Positions 43,384 to 53,006 of a stretch of 64,000 nucleotides of DNA are shown in pieces; position 1 is the stretch's first letter; every line of letters begins with the position of its first letter. The position numbers and the translations under genes are program-made. Origin of the DNA: CAWHOW01 sp963831005 (GTDB taxonomy: Bacteria; Bacteroidota; Bacteroidia; Bacteroidales; CG2-30-32-10). The notes under the pieces were generated by a model. That model had not been told where the DNA came from, did no database searches, and saw only the letters and a list, made by a program, of their open reading frames with translations. Where the stretch lies: the NCBI GenBank assembly GCA_963831005.1, contig CAWHOW010000034.1, positions 1-64,000 on the forward strand, read 5' to 3'.

Positions 43384-46300
43384 TCAGGGAACTAATGTTA
43401 TCCTGCCAACATATTCGTGTTCGGGTCCATTATTAAATTCTCTTAAAATTATCTTATAGACATAAACATCCAAAACCACATCATTAAAAGTTCCCTTATT
43501 GTTAACAGTTCCGTTCCATAGCACTCCCGCCTGGTGCCTTGCCACATCCCATTTATTGGTCTGGAATATCATATTTCCCCAACGGTCAAAAATATATTCA
43601 TTGTAATTATTCGGATCTACATTTAATCCTTTGGGAGTAAAATAATCATTATAACCATCGCCATTGGGAGAAAAAGAATTCGGAATATAAAAAGTGAATA
43701 TGTCTTTTACTATTATTGTATCGATGGCGGTATCCTTACAACCGTTATTGTCAGTAATTATCAATGTTGCAAGATAAGTTCCGATGTCCGGATACGGATG
43801 AGAAGTATTATTTCCGTTTCCGTTAACTGTGCCATCGCCATAGATCCATTCCCAGCTAACTATATTCCCTGTTGAATTATCCCAAAAGAAAACGGGTCCT
43901 TCCAAAATAGTGAGAATTTGAGGATTAGCTGTGAAAGCGGCAGTAGGTCCTGATGTTTCCATTACTTTGACCGATTTCGATGTTGAACATCCCTCATCAC
44001 TCACTGTTACGGTATAAGTTCCCTGAGTAAGGCCTGTAGCGATAGAATCGGTTTGACCATTGCTCCATAAATAGGTATATCCTCCAACTCCTCCCGTAGC
44101 ATGTGCAGTAGCTGTTCCATCACCATGGTTGCATATTTCATTTTGAGAAATAACAGAAGCAGTAGGCCCCGGCTTCTGACCAATAATAACACATATAGAA
44201 GTAGTACAACCAATATTATCCTTTACTGTAACGCAATATTCCCCTTCGGGAACATTCAGAATGTCCTGTGTGGTTTGTACAGGGTTTGAATTCCACTCGT
44301 ACGTATATGTTGGAGTTCCGCCTGTCACATTAATTGTTGCGGCACCATCGGGTAACCCACAGTCAGCTGTTGTTATTCCGGTTACATTAATATGAGGTAT
44401 CGGAGTATCAGTGATTATTATTGAATTTTCCGCTGTACAGCCAACAGCATCAGTAACTGAAACATGATATGTTCCGGCCGTAACATTTGTCAAAACACTT
44501 CCACTTTGGCTGTTCGACCATATATAAGTAAAGGGAGGGCTAATGCCAGTAGCCAGCGCAGTGGCATTTCCATCAGGATTGCCACAGGTGGCATTGACAG
44601 AATTGATAATTGCTACCGATGGACCGGGAAGGTTGTTAACAGTAGTTGATGCTGTGGAGGTACATGCACCACAGGAAACCGTTACAGTATATGTACCTTC
44701 AGTTAAATTTATTGCTGTTTTCGTAGCTTGCTGATAAGGTGTTGTATTCCAAAGATAGTTATAAGTCTGAAGGCAATTCCCGCTTGCTGCAGCGGTAGCA
44801 GTACCATTAGCTTGTCCGCAGTTTTCATCTGTTTCGGATGCATCAGCAATTATGGGAGCTACGGTAACTGTAACATTTGCACTTCCTGTACACCCATTGG
44901 CATCTGTGCCCGTAACGCTGTATATTGTAGTAACAGTTGGATCAGCCGTTACAATGGATCCTATTGTTGCAGATAGTCCGGTTGAAGGATTCCATATATA
45001 TGTTATAGCGCCTGATGCCTGTAAAGGAGTACTTGCACCGGGGCAAAGTGGTAATGGCGGGGCTACGGTTATTACAGGTAGTGGGTTCACAGTTACTGTA
45101 ACCATCTCGGCATTTGAACAACCACTGGAAGTCCCTGTAACGGTATATGCGGTTGTAACGCTTGGATTTGCTATAACCGTAGCCCCTGTTGTAACAGATA
45201 AGCCGGTTGCCGGGTTCCAAATATAATTTGTTGCGCCGCCTGCTGTAAGTGGTATGCTTCCTCCTATACAAATGGATGAATTAGGAGTTATTGTCATCGG
45301 CAGATTATTTATAATATTCACGGTAACTGATGCTGAACTTGTACATCCGCCGAAACTGCCTGTAACTGTATATACCTGAGTGGCTGGTGGAGTAGCAATA
45401 ACGCTTGCACCTGTAGTGGCTGATAAACCGATATCAGGTGTCCATATATATGTTGTACCGCCGTTAGCAGTCAGTGTCACGCTCTGCGTGGGACAAACAG
45501 TTGATACCGGAGGAGAGGCAGTTACTACCGGGTTATTTATAATATGGACAGTAACCTTATTGGTTGCCGAGCAACTGCCGGAAACACCGGTTACCGTATA
45601 TGTTACATCTGAGGTTGGGTCTGCTATAACTGTAGCTCCGGTTGTAGCTGATAAACCTGTATTTGGAGCCCATGTATAGGTTGTAGCCCCTGATGCAGTA
45701 AGAGTGGCGCTTCCCGCTGAACATATTGCGGTATCGGGAGAAACCGTAACAACAGGATTGTTTATAACAGTGACTATAACCGAACCGCTGCTGCTGCATC
45801 CTCCTGCTGCTGTAGCTGTTACCGTATATGTTGTGCTTGTTGTGGGCGATACTGAAATTATTGAATCAGAAACACCATTACTCCATAAATAGTTATAAGG
45901 TGCCAGCCCGCTTACGGTGATATTTGCAGTACCACCTTCACAAATTGATGGTGCCGCAGGAGTAAACACGGGAATGCTTACTGCAAGGGGGAGACTATAG
46001 GTATAGGAGCATCCTGTTACCGAAGTAGCCACGCATGTAATTATTTGTCCGTTAGGAACAGGGTTAATGGTTAATGTATCAGTAGTTGTTGTAATATTGA
46101 CTGGGGTACCAAGAGTATTTATATAGGTCCATTGATATGAAACATAACCCGCAGGTGCAGTAATAAGATCGGAAGTTCCAACACATTGTTGCGTTAATGA
46201 AAATATTCCGCAGTAACATGTAATATAGGCATAACCAAAATGTCTTCCGGGCAATTCATTTGGATTACAATCACGGGTTGCAAATTGTATGGTTATATTT

Positions 46301-46959
46301 TGACCAATGTATGATGACAGATCAACACTAACAGATGTCCAGTTCTTCCAAACGACCTGGTCAGTATTGTCACAAAGATCCAATGGATCAGGGTTACACG
46401 AATTAAAACCCGGATTACCCTGTTGTGCTACAACTTCATAATAACCACAAGTCGAATCAACAAGAGCGGCGAGTGAATTTAAGACCTGAATTGAAAATTT
46501 AGGCCTTGTTAACGCTGTATGACCGGGACTATTTCCGGGATCGTGAAGTACAACTGCATATTGATAAGTAAAAATATAATTGGTGGCAGTTACAAGATAA
46601 GTATAGGATAATTGTTCTTCCTGCACCGGACCTCCGTCACAGCTTGCTGTTCGTGGGTTTCCTAACCTGACCGAATAACCTCCTCCCGGAGGTAGAACAC
46701 TTAATTGGTTCTGTGTTTCAGGGTCAGTTGCAGGAAGAGTCATAAGGGTTTGCCTGCCTAAATCTGTTGCATAAGTATTGGAATTTGTCGTTCCTATAAC
46801 CATTGGCCCTGTAGCGGTATATACTCCCAATGCATATGTACCTGTTGTGCCGGTCCAGCCGCCACCGTTTAATCCCAAGGAAAAATCTGCATTTGAACAC
46901 TGCGAAAAACTTTTAAAGGAAAGAGCAGTGATTATGATTAGAATAAATATCTTTTTCAT
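43384..46959 (-). CDS. Giant gliding-type surface protein with type B sorting domain
   Basis: About 1,191 residues. Start chosen at MKKIFILIIITALSFKSFSQ, a clean signal peptide; the 17-codon extension is not needed. The first 240 residues match the start of the 27783 PKD protein (HFGYAYITCYCG). Then come about six Ig-like repeats (TLTASGATTYTWAPNTGLSA), four SprB-like repeats (TCGNPDGNATALATG), a PKD domain (SWEWIYGDGTVNG) and the C-terminal FYIPNSFSPNGDGYNDYF module. That module is the gliding-motility type B sorting domain, which uses the T9SS with a dedicated PorP/SprF partner, absent here. Confidence 0.9.
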   Translation of the reverse strand: MKKIFILIIITALSFKSFSQCSNADFSLGLNGGGWTGTTGTYALGVYTATGPMVIGTTNSNTYATDLGRQTLMTLPATDPETQNQLSVLPPGGGYSVRLGNPRTASCDGGPVQEEQLSYTYLVTATNYIFTYQYAVVLHDPGNSPGHTALTRPKFSIQVLNSLAALVDSTCGYYEVVAQQGNPGFNSCNPDPLDLCDNTDQVVWKNWTSVSVDLSSYIGQNITIQFATRDCNPNELPGRHFGYAYITCYCGIFSLTQQCVGTSDLITAPAGYVSYQWTYINTLGTPVNITTTTDTLTINPVPNGQIITCVATSVTGCSYTYSLPLAVSIPVFTPAAPSICEGGTANITVSGLAPYNYLWSNGVSDSIISVSPTTSTTYTVTATAAGGCSSSGSVIVTVINNPVVTVSPDTAICSAGSATLTASGATTYTWAPNTGLSATTGATVIADPTSDVTYTVTGVSGSCSATNKVTVHIINNPVVTASPPVSTVCPTQSVTLTANGGTTYIWTPDIGLSATTGASVIATPPATQVYTVTGSFGGCTSSASVTVNIINNLPMTITPNSSICIGGSIPLTAGGATNYIWNPATGLSVTTGATVIANPSVTTAYTVTGTSSGCSNAEMVTVTVNPLPVITVAPPLPLCPGASTPLQASGAITYIWNPSTGLSATIGSIVTADPTVTTIYSVTGTDANGCTGSANVTVTVAPIIADASETDENCGQANGTATAAASGNCLQTYNYLWNTTPYQQATKTAINLTEGTYTVTVSCGACTSTASTTVNNLPGPSVAIINSVNATCGNPDGNATALATGISPPFTYIWSNSQSGSVLTNVTAGTYHVSVTDAVGCTAENSIIITDTPIPHINVTGITTADCGLPDGAATINVTGGTPTYTYEWNSNPVQTTQDILNVPEGEYCVTVKDNIGCTTSICVIIGQKPGPTASVISQNEICNHGDGTATAHATGGVGGYTYLWSNGQTDSIATGLTQGTYTVTVSDEGCSTSKSVKVMETSGPTAAFTANPQILTILEGPVFFWDNSTGNIVSWEWIYGDGTVNGNGNNTSHPYPDIGTYLATLIITDNNGCKDTAIDTIIVKDIFTFYIPNSFSPNGDGYNDYFTPKGLNVDPNNYNEYIFDRWGNMIFQTNKWDVARHQAGVLWNGTVNNKGTFNDVVLDVYVYKIILREFNNGPEHEYVGRITLVP

Positions 46960-47313
46960 CTTTTTATAATTTTGTTTTTTAAAGGTAAGATGGAACAAGC
47001 CATGCGACAATCATTGAAGTTGTTTTGACGGCACCGTAGGATGGCTATTTCATGTTACATTTTATTTGAACCTAAATAATCCTAAAATGGATATGCCTAA
47101 AAAGGTTACCACACACTACTTTTGACAGGAAAATTTGGTTGATTTGGATTACATTGCCTTTCAGAAGATATTACTTTTTTCGCTCCTTTTCTCTTCTTTT
47201 TCTTCTTCTTAGTCGGTACGTAAATAGCCGATAATTCGACCAGCGTTCAAAGGTTGAGTTTACCTTTTATTTATCATCATTTCAATGGTATACTGTGCCA
47301 AGAAATTCTTACA

Positions 47314-47345
47314 CAAAGGTACTAAAATTGAATTATTTGAACAAA
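47314..47345 (-). promoter_or_regulatory. Bacteroidota promoter for the giant surface protein
   Basis: On the minus strand, TTTG at 47345-47342 and TACCTTTG at 47321-47314 with a 20-base gap. This leaves a leader of about 350 bases, in which no gene is seen. Confidence 0.6.
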
Positions 47346-47794
47346 CAAAATATACAAGAAAATAAAGAAATATTTTATTTAAAATAAACCGGATTATTAT
47401 AAAATGAAACGCCGAACCACTGCAAGATGCTGAGTATTCTTTTGACTTTTAGATAAAATGAATATAATCATCTGAAGAAATAATTATTAGATTGTTGATA
47501 GTTCCCTTCTTTGCCCACAGAGAGTGCCTGTAAAGATTTACGGGGAGGATGGAGTGAGCAAAAAAAAGAATACAAAAATAAAACCATTTTAGGTTCCTAT
47601 AGATGTTATTTCCCACACATACATCCATTAGATAAATATAATATCAGCAAAACCATAAATATTAATATTTTCATGTTAAATAACTTGACTTTACATGAAT
47701 TAATTTGTATATTGTATGCAAATTAAACAATATTATGAAGCGCCTTAACTGATTATCCACTAAAATTAATGCCTATGACCCCTCTCTACTTTTT
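47346..47794. other. AT-rich intergenic region
   Basis: Nothing convincing is seen. A 71-codon frame at 47511-47726 lacks any paralogue, signal or domain and is not annotated. Confidence 0.4.
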
Positions 47795-47811
47795 TATACC
47801 ACGATGGTATA
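47795..47811. promoter_or_regulatory. Putative CsoR-type operator
   Basis: TATACC-N5-GGTATA is a perfect inverted repeat. It resembles the dyads bound by CsoR-family repressors (A/T-rich flanks with CC..GG centres) and lies in front of the CsoR-like gene at 48037, suggesting autoregulation. Confidence 0.5.
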
Positions 47812-47840
47812 ATTATTAAAAACAAATAAAACCCAAGCTT

Positions 47841-48050
47841 ATGCCGGAAGCAGATATCACCGGTAAAATTTTAGTACATGAATCTGAAGGCTTACACCTG
47901 ATGTACTCCTCCAACATCAACTATTGCAAAGGTTACAACTATTCTTCCCCTATTAATTTTATTACTGTAAAACCGTTATCTCTATATAACACAGACACCC
48001 CCTTCGACGAATTTTTTAAGTTAAAATTGTTGCAGTATGCCGGGATATGA
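47841..48050 (+). CDS. Possible small protein ahead of the CsoR-like gene
   Basis: 69 residues, no recognised domain. It begins 30 bases after the putative operator and its end overlaps the start of the CsoR-like gene by 14 bases, an arrangement consistent with translational coupling. Low composition bias supports coding only weakly. It could instead be a leader without function. Confidence 0.35.
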   Translation: MPEADITGKILVHESEGLHLMYSSNINYCKGYNYSSPINFITVKPLSLYNTDTPFDEFFKLKLLQYAGI

Positions 48051-48399
48051 ATATAAAAAGAATCTGCTGATTCGCTTGCACAACGTGCAAGGACAGCTAA
48101 GAGGCATTGAAAAAATGCTGCTCGATAACCGTCGTCCCGAAGATATCAATATTCAATTATCAGCTGCCGAACATGCCCTACATAATTTTATTAATAAAGT
48201 TTTTTTTGAGGCTCTGCAAAAGGAAATTGCCGCACTTATTTCTTACCTTCTTGATAAATATGCCGAATGTCCACGCATACTCGAAACCATTGATACCATT
48301 CATAAGAACCTCGGTTCATATACGCTTTTCCAGTTGCCTTCCATCCTGAAATTGCTGTGCAAAATTGACCAGTTTGGCGAAGAATATAAGCCTGAATAA
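48037..48399 (+). CDS. CsoR/FrmR-family repressor-like protein
   Basis: 120 residues, all-helical. LLIRLHNVQGQLRGIEKMLL followed by EDINIQLSAAEHALHNFINK is the DUF156 fold (RL-x-RIEGQVRGI, then the QI-x-A-x3-AL helix) of copper, nickel, formaldehyde and sulphide sensing repressors. The first sensing cysteine, normally just before ED in RDCED, is a proline (RRPEDI) and the usual His-Cys pair is absent, so it should not bind Cu(I) in the usual way. The C-terminal 45 residues are an extra segment with two cysteines (YAECPRIL, LKLLCKID). Confidence 0.7.
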   Translation: MPGYEYKKNLLIRLHNVQGQLRGIEKMLLDNRRPEDINIQLSAAEHALHNFINKVFFEALQKEIAALISYLLDKYAECPRILETIDTIHKNLGSYTLFQLPSILKLLCKIDQFGEEYKPE

Positions 48400-48499
48400 A
48401 AAAATATTTTCACTTCCCTATTGACAGACACCCCCCCTCCGGTGCGAACTTTGTTTCGCAATTAATTCACTAATTTATTTAACTAAAAAAATTAAAACT

Positions 48500-49337
48500 A
48501 TGAAAACAAAAATTGAAAAATCAGAACATTTGACTTACGGTGAAAGATGCTTAGTAATGTTTTACCTGCTGTCGATAATGAGGAATCCCTCAAAAATTAA
48601 CCTTAAACTTCTCAAGGTGACCGATCCAACGGATTTTGTAATTAAGGAATGTTTAGGACTTAAAACTACCGGAGTAGCTGCTATGGCAGCATGCCCCACT
48701 ACCGATACTATGGTGCATACTGCGGCGAACACGCTGCCAGACCATGGAAAACGGAACGCTGCTTAAGCCCCAGCTCTATACCAGCAACCAGGTACTGGGG
48801 CAGAAAAAAATTGCGGTTGACCTGTATAATAAGGTAATCAGTTTTATGAAAGGCGCCTGCAACGATGCCTCTATGGCTGCCGGCGATATTACAGCAGGTA
48901 TTGCGCTTGCCAATACCTGCGGAGGCAACCTGACCAAAAAAGCAGGAGGCAAACAACCCGATTTTGGGATTATTGCCGTAGGATCCGGCTGGGTGCTTGT
49001 ACATGCCAAAAAAACCAGAAAAGGGGTAGAAGGGCATATTTTCAGGGTGGCTATAGTTAGCGGCAAAGGAGTTATCCCGGCAAAAGGAAGTTACACAGAT
49101 TATGTTTCGCTCGAAGGTACTATCCAGCTTAGCGATCTTACGAGCGGAACCATACTGGCTATTAATCATACATGCATAGTGCCTGTCAGCCGTACCAAAA
49201 ATCCTTTCGTAATACCATCGGCAAAGACCAAAAAGACGGCAAAAACTACCATAACAGATAAACATCATCCTATATTCAGCATCACTTCTCCCGACCCTTA
49301 TATATGGGATGGCTGGATTTATATAGGCATTCAGTAG
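48500..49337 (+). CDS. Unrecognised array-associated protein, copy 2, frameshifted
   Basis: Two frames join at about 48740 by removal of one base: the first gives MKTKIEKSEHLTYGERCLVM to HTAANTLP, the second begins near TMENGTLLKP and runs to DGWIYIGIQ. Over the joined length (about 278 residues) it parallels the 13615 gene: QKKIAVDLYNKVISFMKG, DASMAAGDITAGI, LTSGTILAINHTCIVPV and the aromatic end YIWDGWIYI. A -7-like box GAACTTTG lies at 48446-48453. It is followed by a terminator and a 21-bp array. Function unknown; the C-terminal part may be an FN3-like sandwich. Confidence 0.7.
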
Positions 49338-49385
49338 AAAATTAGCGGACTTCCGGTAAGTTTTGCCTGTTATACAGGTAAATTG

Positions 49386-49423
49386 AGAGTGCTTCGGGGC
49401 AAATAGCTCCGGGCACTCTTTGC
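49386..49423 (+). terminator. Terminator after the 48500 gene
   Basis: Stem AGAGTGC / GCACTCT (49386-49392 and 49413-49419) with an inner CGG/CCG pair, followed by a short, imperfect T-run. Confidence 0.65.
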
Positions 49424-49450
49424 TTTTCGGGTATTTTATTTGAAATTAGC

Positions 49451-49740
49451 GAGATGTGTTGTAACACAAGAGAGATGTGTTGTAACACAAGAGAGATGCG
49501 TTATAACACAAGAGAGATGTGTTGTAACACAAGAGAGATGTGTTGTAACACAAGAGAGATGTGTTGTAACACAAGAGAGATGTGTTGTAACACAAGAGAG
49601 ATGCGTTATAACACAAGAGAGATGTGTTGTAACACAAGAGAGATGTGTTGTAACACAAGAGAGATGTGTTGTAACACAAGAGAGATGTGTTGTAACACAA
49701 GAGAGATGTGTTATAACACAAGAGAGATGTGTTATAAGAG
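49451..49740. repeat. Array of 21-bp imperfect palindromes, 13 full units plus a partial
   Basis: The unit GAGATGTGTTGTAACACAAG(A) repeats every 21 bases from 49451, with a last partial unit from 49724. Each holds GTGTTGTAACAC, a dyad with arms GTGTT/AACAC; variants (GCGTTATAACAC, GTGTTATAACAC) largely keep the dyad. No spacers. The sequence is unrelated to the array at 14560, but unit length, number and position after a related gene are the same. Confidence 0.93.
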
Positions 49741-49837
49741 TTTGTGCAAGTCTTACAAGAGTTGGTGCAAGTCGCTAGAGTGTTGGTACAACTCTCCCAT
49801 TACTGTTTATCATTAACAGGGTATCTTACTTAATAGG

Positions 49838-49868
49838 TTTGTTATTTTCAGGGAATTTTTTAAATTTG
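49838..49868 (+). promoter_or_regulatory. Consensus Bacteroidota promoter for the 49892 gene
   Basis: TTTG at 49838-49841, a 19-base gap, then TAAATTTG at 49861-49868, an exact match to TTTG-N19-TAnnTTTG. The leader would be about 17 bases. Confidence 0.7.
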
Positions 49869-49891
49869 TTCATTATTAAAAAAATCAAAAT

Positions 49892-51130
49892 ATGGCAACA
49901 AAGAAAATACCTGAAGTGGCTCAACAGTTTGTGAAAGTATTCCGCGATAGCGAAAACAAAGCTATTGCCAACAGAATACTGGCTGAGGAAGTACAGAAAG
50001 ATTTACTTGAAAAGCTGCCGAAATTAAAAAGGCTCTATTGGGATTGCGATCCCAAAAGTGTGGAACACATGTTGTTTGGTATTTATCCGGTCATGCGTGT
50101 AAAATATACTAGCGATGCAGCATGGTACGAAACACGGGCTGCCGAAATAGAAATACCTTTCCGCCAGGAAGCCGAAGAATGTATGCTTATCATACAGCAT
50201 AAAAAACTGTTTAATATTCATTGCCTGTGGCGGGCCGAAAAAGTGCGCCCCGCCGGAGCCGATATTGTATGGGATTTCCATTACTGGGATGGAAACCTTT
50301 ACCAGTGTCCTTTTCTTCCTCCCATTACCGAAGATGAAATTGACCTGCTTATCCGCTTTCTTAAAGAAAGCCCTGCCGAACTGTTAGATGATGATATACT
50401 GCATTACCAGTGGCAGAATTATGAGCATTTCAAAGTTCAGTACGCCGAAGAGGAAGAAATTGAGCTGGAAGAATTCTACCGGAACTATATTCTGATTGAA
50501 GGGATGGGCGGGAATACCATACCGCCCTGGTATAATTTTTACGATACGTATATGGGCACCAACGGACTGCTGGCTTTACCCGATTTAAGATACCCGAAAG
50601 AAAGCTATTACCGGGGCGTAAAATTCAAGCAGAGGGAAGAAATGAAATCGGAAAAACAAAAAGCAAAAGATAAAAAATATTTATCCAAAGAACGTAAGAT
50701 ATGGCTTGGTATAAATGATTTTCACAAGGAACTTACTGAAATGGTAGAACAATTTGAAACACCCCAGAACCTGAAGAATTTTGCAAACTACGCCAAAGAT
50801 GAATTTCCCGAAGAAGACGAAGGCGGGCTGAAAGAAGAGGTGGAACTGGCGCTTTATTACCTGTGGGCAGCACACGAACCTGTGCATATGGACGAAGGGA
50901 ACGACTGGCGTGAAGCTATAGTGAGATGCTACCGTAATTACAGGGCTAAGAAAATAATTGAAGCCATTCCCACTGTTTATGAACAATACAGGATGTGCAT
51001 TGATAACAATATTGCATTACCTCCCAATGAGCGGACACATGGTTATACGCGTGATTGGGTCGACCTCCAGAAAAAAGAAATTCTTGAAGCTCGCAAATAT
51101 TTAGGCGAGCCCGAAGATTTTGATTATTGA
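49892..51130 (+). CDS. Large acidic hypothetical protein
   Basis: 412 residues, soluble, acidic, and rich in aromatic residues (HCLWRAEKVRPAGADIVWDF, HYWDGNLYQCPFLPP). Helical, charged segments follow (FKQREEMKSEKQKAKDKKYL). No domain is recognised and no signal peptide is present. The strong promoter and clean frame support it as a real gene. It stands alone between the 21-bp array and the nucleotidyltransferase operon. Confidence 0.65.
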   Translation: MATKKIPEVAQQFVKVFRDSENKAIANRILAEEVQKDLLEKLPKLKRLYWDCDPKSVEHMLFGIYPVMRVKYTSDAAWYETRAAEIEIPFRQEAEECMLIIQHKKLFNIHCLWRAEKVRPAGADIVWDFHYWDGNLYQCPFLPPITEDEIDLLIRFLKESPAELLDDDILHYQWQNYEHFKVQYAEEEEIELEEFYRNYILIEGMGGNTIPPWYNFYDTYMGTNGLLALPDLRYPKESYYRGVKFKQREEMKSEKQKAKDKKYLSKERKIWLGINDFHKELTEMVEQFETPQNLKNFANYAKDEFPEEDEGGLKEEVELALYYLWAAHEPVHMDEGNDWREAIVRCYRNYRAKKIIEAIPTVYEQYRMCIDNNIALPPNERTHGYTRDWVDLQKKEILEARKYLGEPEDFDY

Positions 51131-51480
51131 TGATAAAGTATGGTAAATGCCTGCTGGTCGTAGCAGCGGGTTAGGTTGTAGGTCTTAAGTAACAAACCAA
51201 AAACTATTGACCGTTGACCTAACCCGCATCCACAACCTTAAACTTTGAACCTCGAACGTTAAACCTTCCACCTTCAGTCTTCAGCCTAAACCCCTACTTT
51301 CCTATATATCGTTTTAGTTATCCGCTTCATAAATATTTTACTTGTAATTGGTGGGGGTTTTGAAAATTTTGTTATACTTTTGTGAAGGGATTAACAGGTG
51401 AATGTTTTTGCATGAGGAGGGAGACAAGCGTGAACGAGGGGTGAAAGCGGTAATGTATATTAATAATTTAAACTAAAAAT
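51131..51480. other. Intergenic region before the nucleotidyltransferase operon
   Basis: GCGGGTTAGG (near 51167) and CCTAACCCGC (near 51220) form a 10-bp inverted repeat with a long loop. TACTTTTG at 51375-51382 is a good -7 box for the operon, though the -33 element is weak; the leader would be about 90 bases. GAGGAGGGAGACAAGCGTGA near 51414 resembles the repeats at 15059-15220. Confidence 0.5.
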
Positions 51481-52200
51481 ATGTTAGACAATTTCATTTT
51501 TGACAAATCAGCATTAATTTCTTACTCAAAAGAAGAGTTAAGTAATATAGCAGCATCCTCTAATCATTTAAGAGAAATCATTAAGAACCAACCTGACTTT
51601 AATGAATCTTTTCTAGGAGGTTCATATAAAAGAGCTACAATGGTAAAGGGTGTTAGTGATGTTGATGTGTATTATCAATACAATGGGACTGGTAACCCTC
51701 AAACATCTTTGACAAGATTGCTAACCTGCTTAAAAAATAGCTATCCTGATTCTGTTATAAAACAGGATAAACCATCTATTTTAGTTGACTTCAATAAAAT
51801 TCCTTTTAATATTACTCCTTATAAAAAAGATACTTGGGGTCAGTTATATATACCTGACAACTACCTTATTAATTGGCAAAATATTAACTTTGGTACTCTT
51901 GAAACAGCTATAACCACATTAAGGGGTAAAAATTCAAAATATATTGACCTTATAAAAATCTTAAAACTTTGGAACTTTAATTATAATAGAGGACTTCAAA
52001 ATTTCGTCATTGAACAAAGAATATGCAATTCATTTTTATATCCATATGGAATAAGTTCAAGTATTTCTGACTGGATATGGACATTCTTTAACAACAATGG
52101 CTACACAAGAGATGCACAGAAATTCTTTGCGTTAATGAAGAATAATTATGATGAAGCTAAATTAAAATCAGAATGGTTAAAATTTATTGATAATAAATAA
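51481..52200 (+). CDS. CD-NTase-like nucleotidyltransferase 1 (SMODS-type)
   Basis: 239 residues. LGGSYKRATMVKGVSDVDVY is the polymerase-beta-type motif of the SMODS/CD-NTase group: Gly46-Gly47-Ser48, then Asp60 and Asp62. CD-NTases make cyclic or linear oligonucleotide signals in CBASS anti-phage defence. The third carboxylate expected before Pro in ILVDFNKIPFNITPYK is Asn110, so activity may be lost or altered. A helical C-terminal half follows (IDLIKILKLWNFNYNRGL). First of three genes; one base separates its stop from the next ATG. A tRNA-type nucleotidyltransferase is a less likely alternative given the membrane partner. Confidence 0.72.
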   Translation: MLDNFIFDKSALISYSKEELSNIAASSNHLREIIKNQPDFNESFLGGSYKRATMVKGVSDVDVYYQYNGTGNPQTSLTRLLTCLKNSYPDSVIKQDKPSILVDFNKIPFNITPYKKDTWGQLYIPDNYLINWQNINFGTLETAITTLRGKNSKYIDLIKILKLWNFNYNRGLQNFVIEQRICNSFLYPYGISSSISDWIWTFFNNNGYTRDAQKFFALMKNNYDEAKLKSEWLKFIDNK

Positions 52201-52201
52201 A

Positions 52202-52981
52202 ATGGCTAAATACGCTCCACATTATAATTTATTTAGAATTATAAATAAACTTGCAGCGATAAGTCAATTTATATTTTGGCTTATTCTTGGATTATCTATT
52301 ATTCCAGTATTGTTTAAAGAATTTTGCGAATCAAATAATTTAATTGACATCATTAGTATTCTTAATATTATTGGTATTTGTTTATTTTTCTTATTAGAAG
52401 TTATAAGTGAGTATTTTTTAATTCCACTAGCAGATAGTAAAAGAAGGGATGACTTCATAGATAATTCTTTTGGAACTGGATTTTCTCCTAATAGCTCAAT
52501 TGGTTATTATGACAATGACGAATTAAGCAAGGGACTTTACAAAGTAGCAGTAAATTTATTTGAGAATTGTTTTTTCACGTACTCATTAGTTAAATCTATG
52601 ACTATGAAAAAAATCATTGTTCCACTAATTATGTTTTTGTTTATTGCTGCTTTCGCATATTACGGTTTGAAGAAAGTTCCGTTTGCATTATCACTTTTAC
52701 AGGCATTGTTTTCAGCCAATATTTTAGGTCTTCTTATTAAGCATCTCATTTTATTAGTCCGTTTATCAATAATTCAGGACAATTGGATAGCATTGTTTCA
52801 ACACGAAGATTTGAAATCAAATCCTTCTAAGTTTCAAGCTTATATTTATAGATATTGGTTACAGTACGAATCTCTACATAGTAAAATTAATGCTGGAATC
52901 CCCCAAAATATTTATGAAAAGCAAAATCCAATATTAACAAAATGTTGGAATGATATGAAAACAAAGTATAATATCAGTTAA
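52202..52981 (+). CDS. Four-TM membrane protein, candidate effector
   Basis: About 259 residues with four hydrophobic segments near 17-38, 47-75, 137-157 and 160-187, separated by a 60-residue soluble stretch (SKRRDDFIDNSFGTGFSPNS), and a soluble C-terminal tail. This resembles the S-4TM/S-2TM membrane effectors described next to SMODS nucleotidyltransferases, thought to form pores or damage the inner membrane on binding a nucleotide signal. No sequence motif proves that family; the call rests on topology and on its position between two nucleotidyltransferase genes. An upstream start at 52187 would add five residues. Confidence 0.62.
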   Translation: MAKYAPHYNLFRIINKLAAISQFIFWLILGLSIIPVLFKEFCESNNLIDIISILNIIGICLFFLLEVISEYFLIPLADSKRRDDFIDNSFGTGFSPNSSIGYYDNDELSKGLYKVAVNLFENCFFTYSLVKSMTMKKIIVPLIMFLFIAAFAYYGLKKVPFALSLLQALFSANILGLLIKHLILLVRLSIIQDNWIALFQHEDLKSNPSKFQAYIYRYWLQYESLHSKINAGIPQNIYEKQNPILTKCWNDMKTKYNIS

Positions 52982-53006
52982 TAAAGAAACCATTAAATAA
53001 TATTTT

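Noticed and set aside
47511..47726. 71-codon open frame
   Set aside because: AT-rich random-looking frame without promoter, paralogue or domain.
49440..49816. Open frames on both strands through the second array
   Set aside because: Same reason: periodic 21-bp units without stops give repetitive CVVTQER or similar peptides in several frames.
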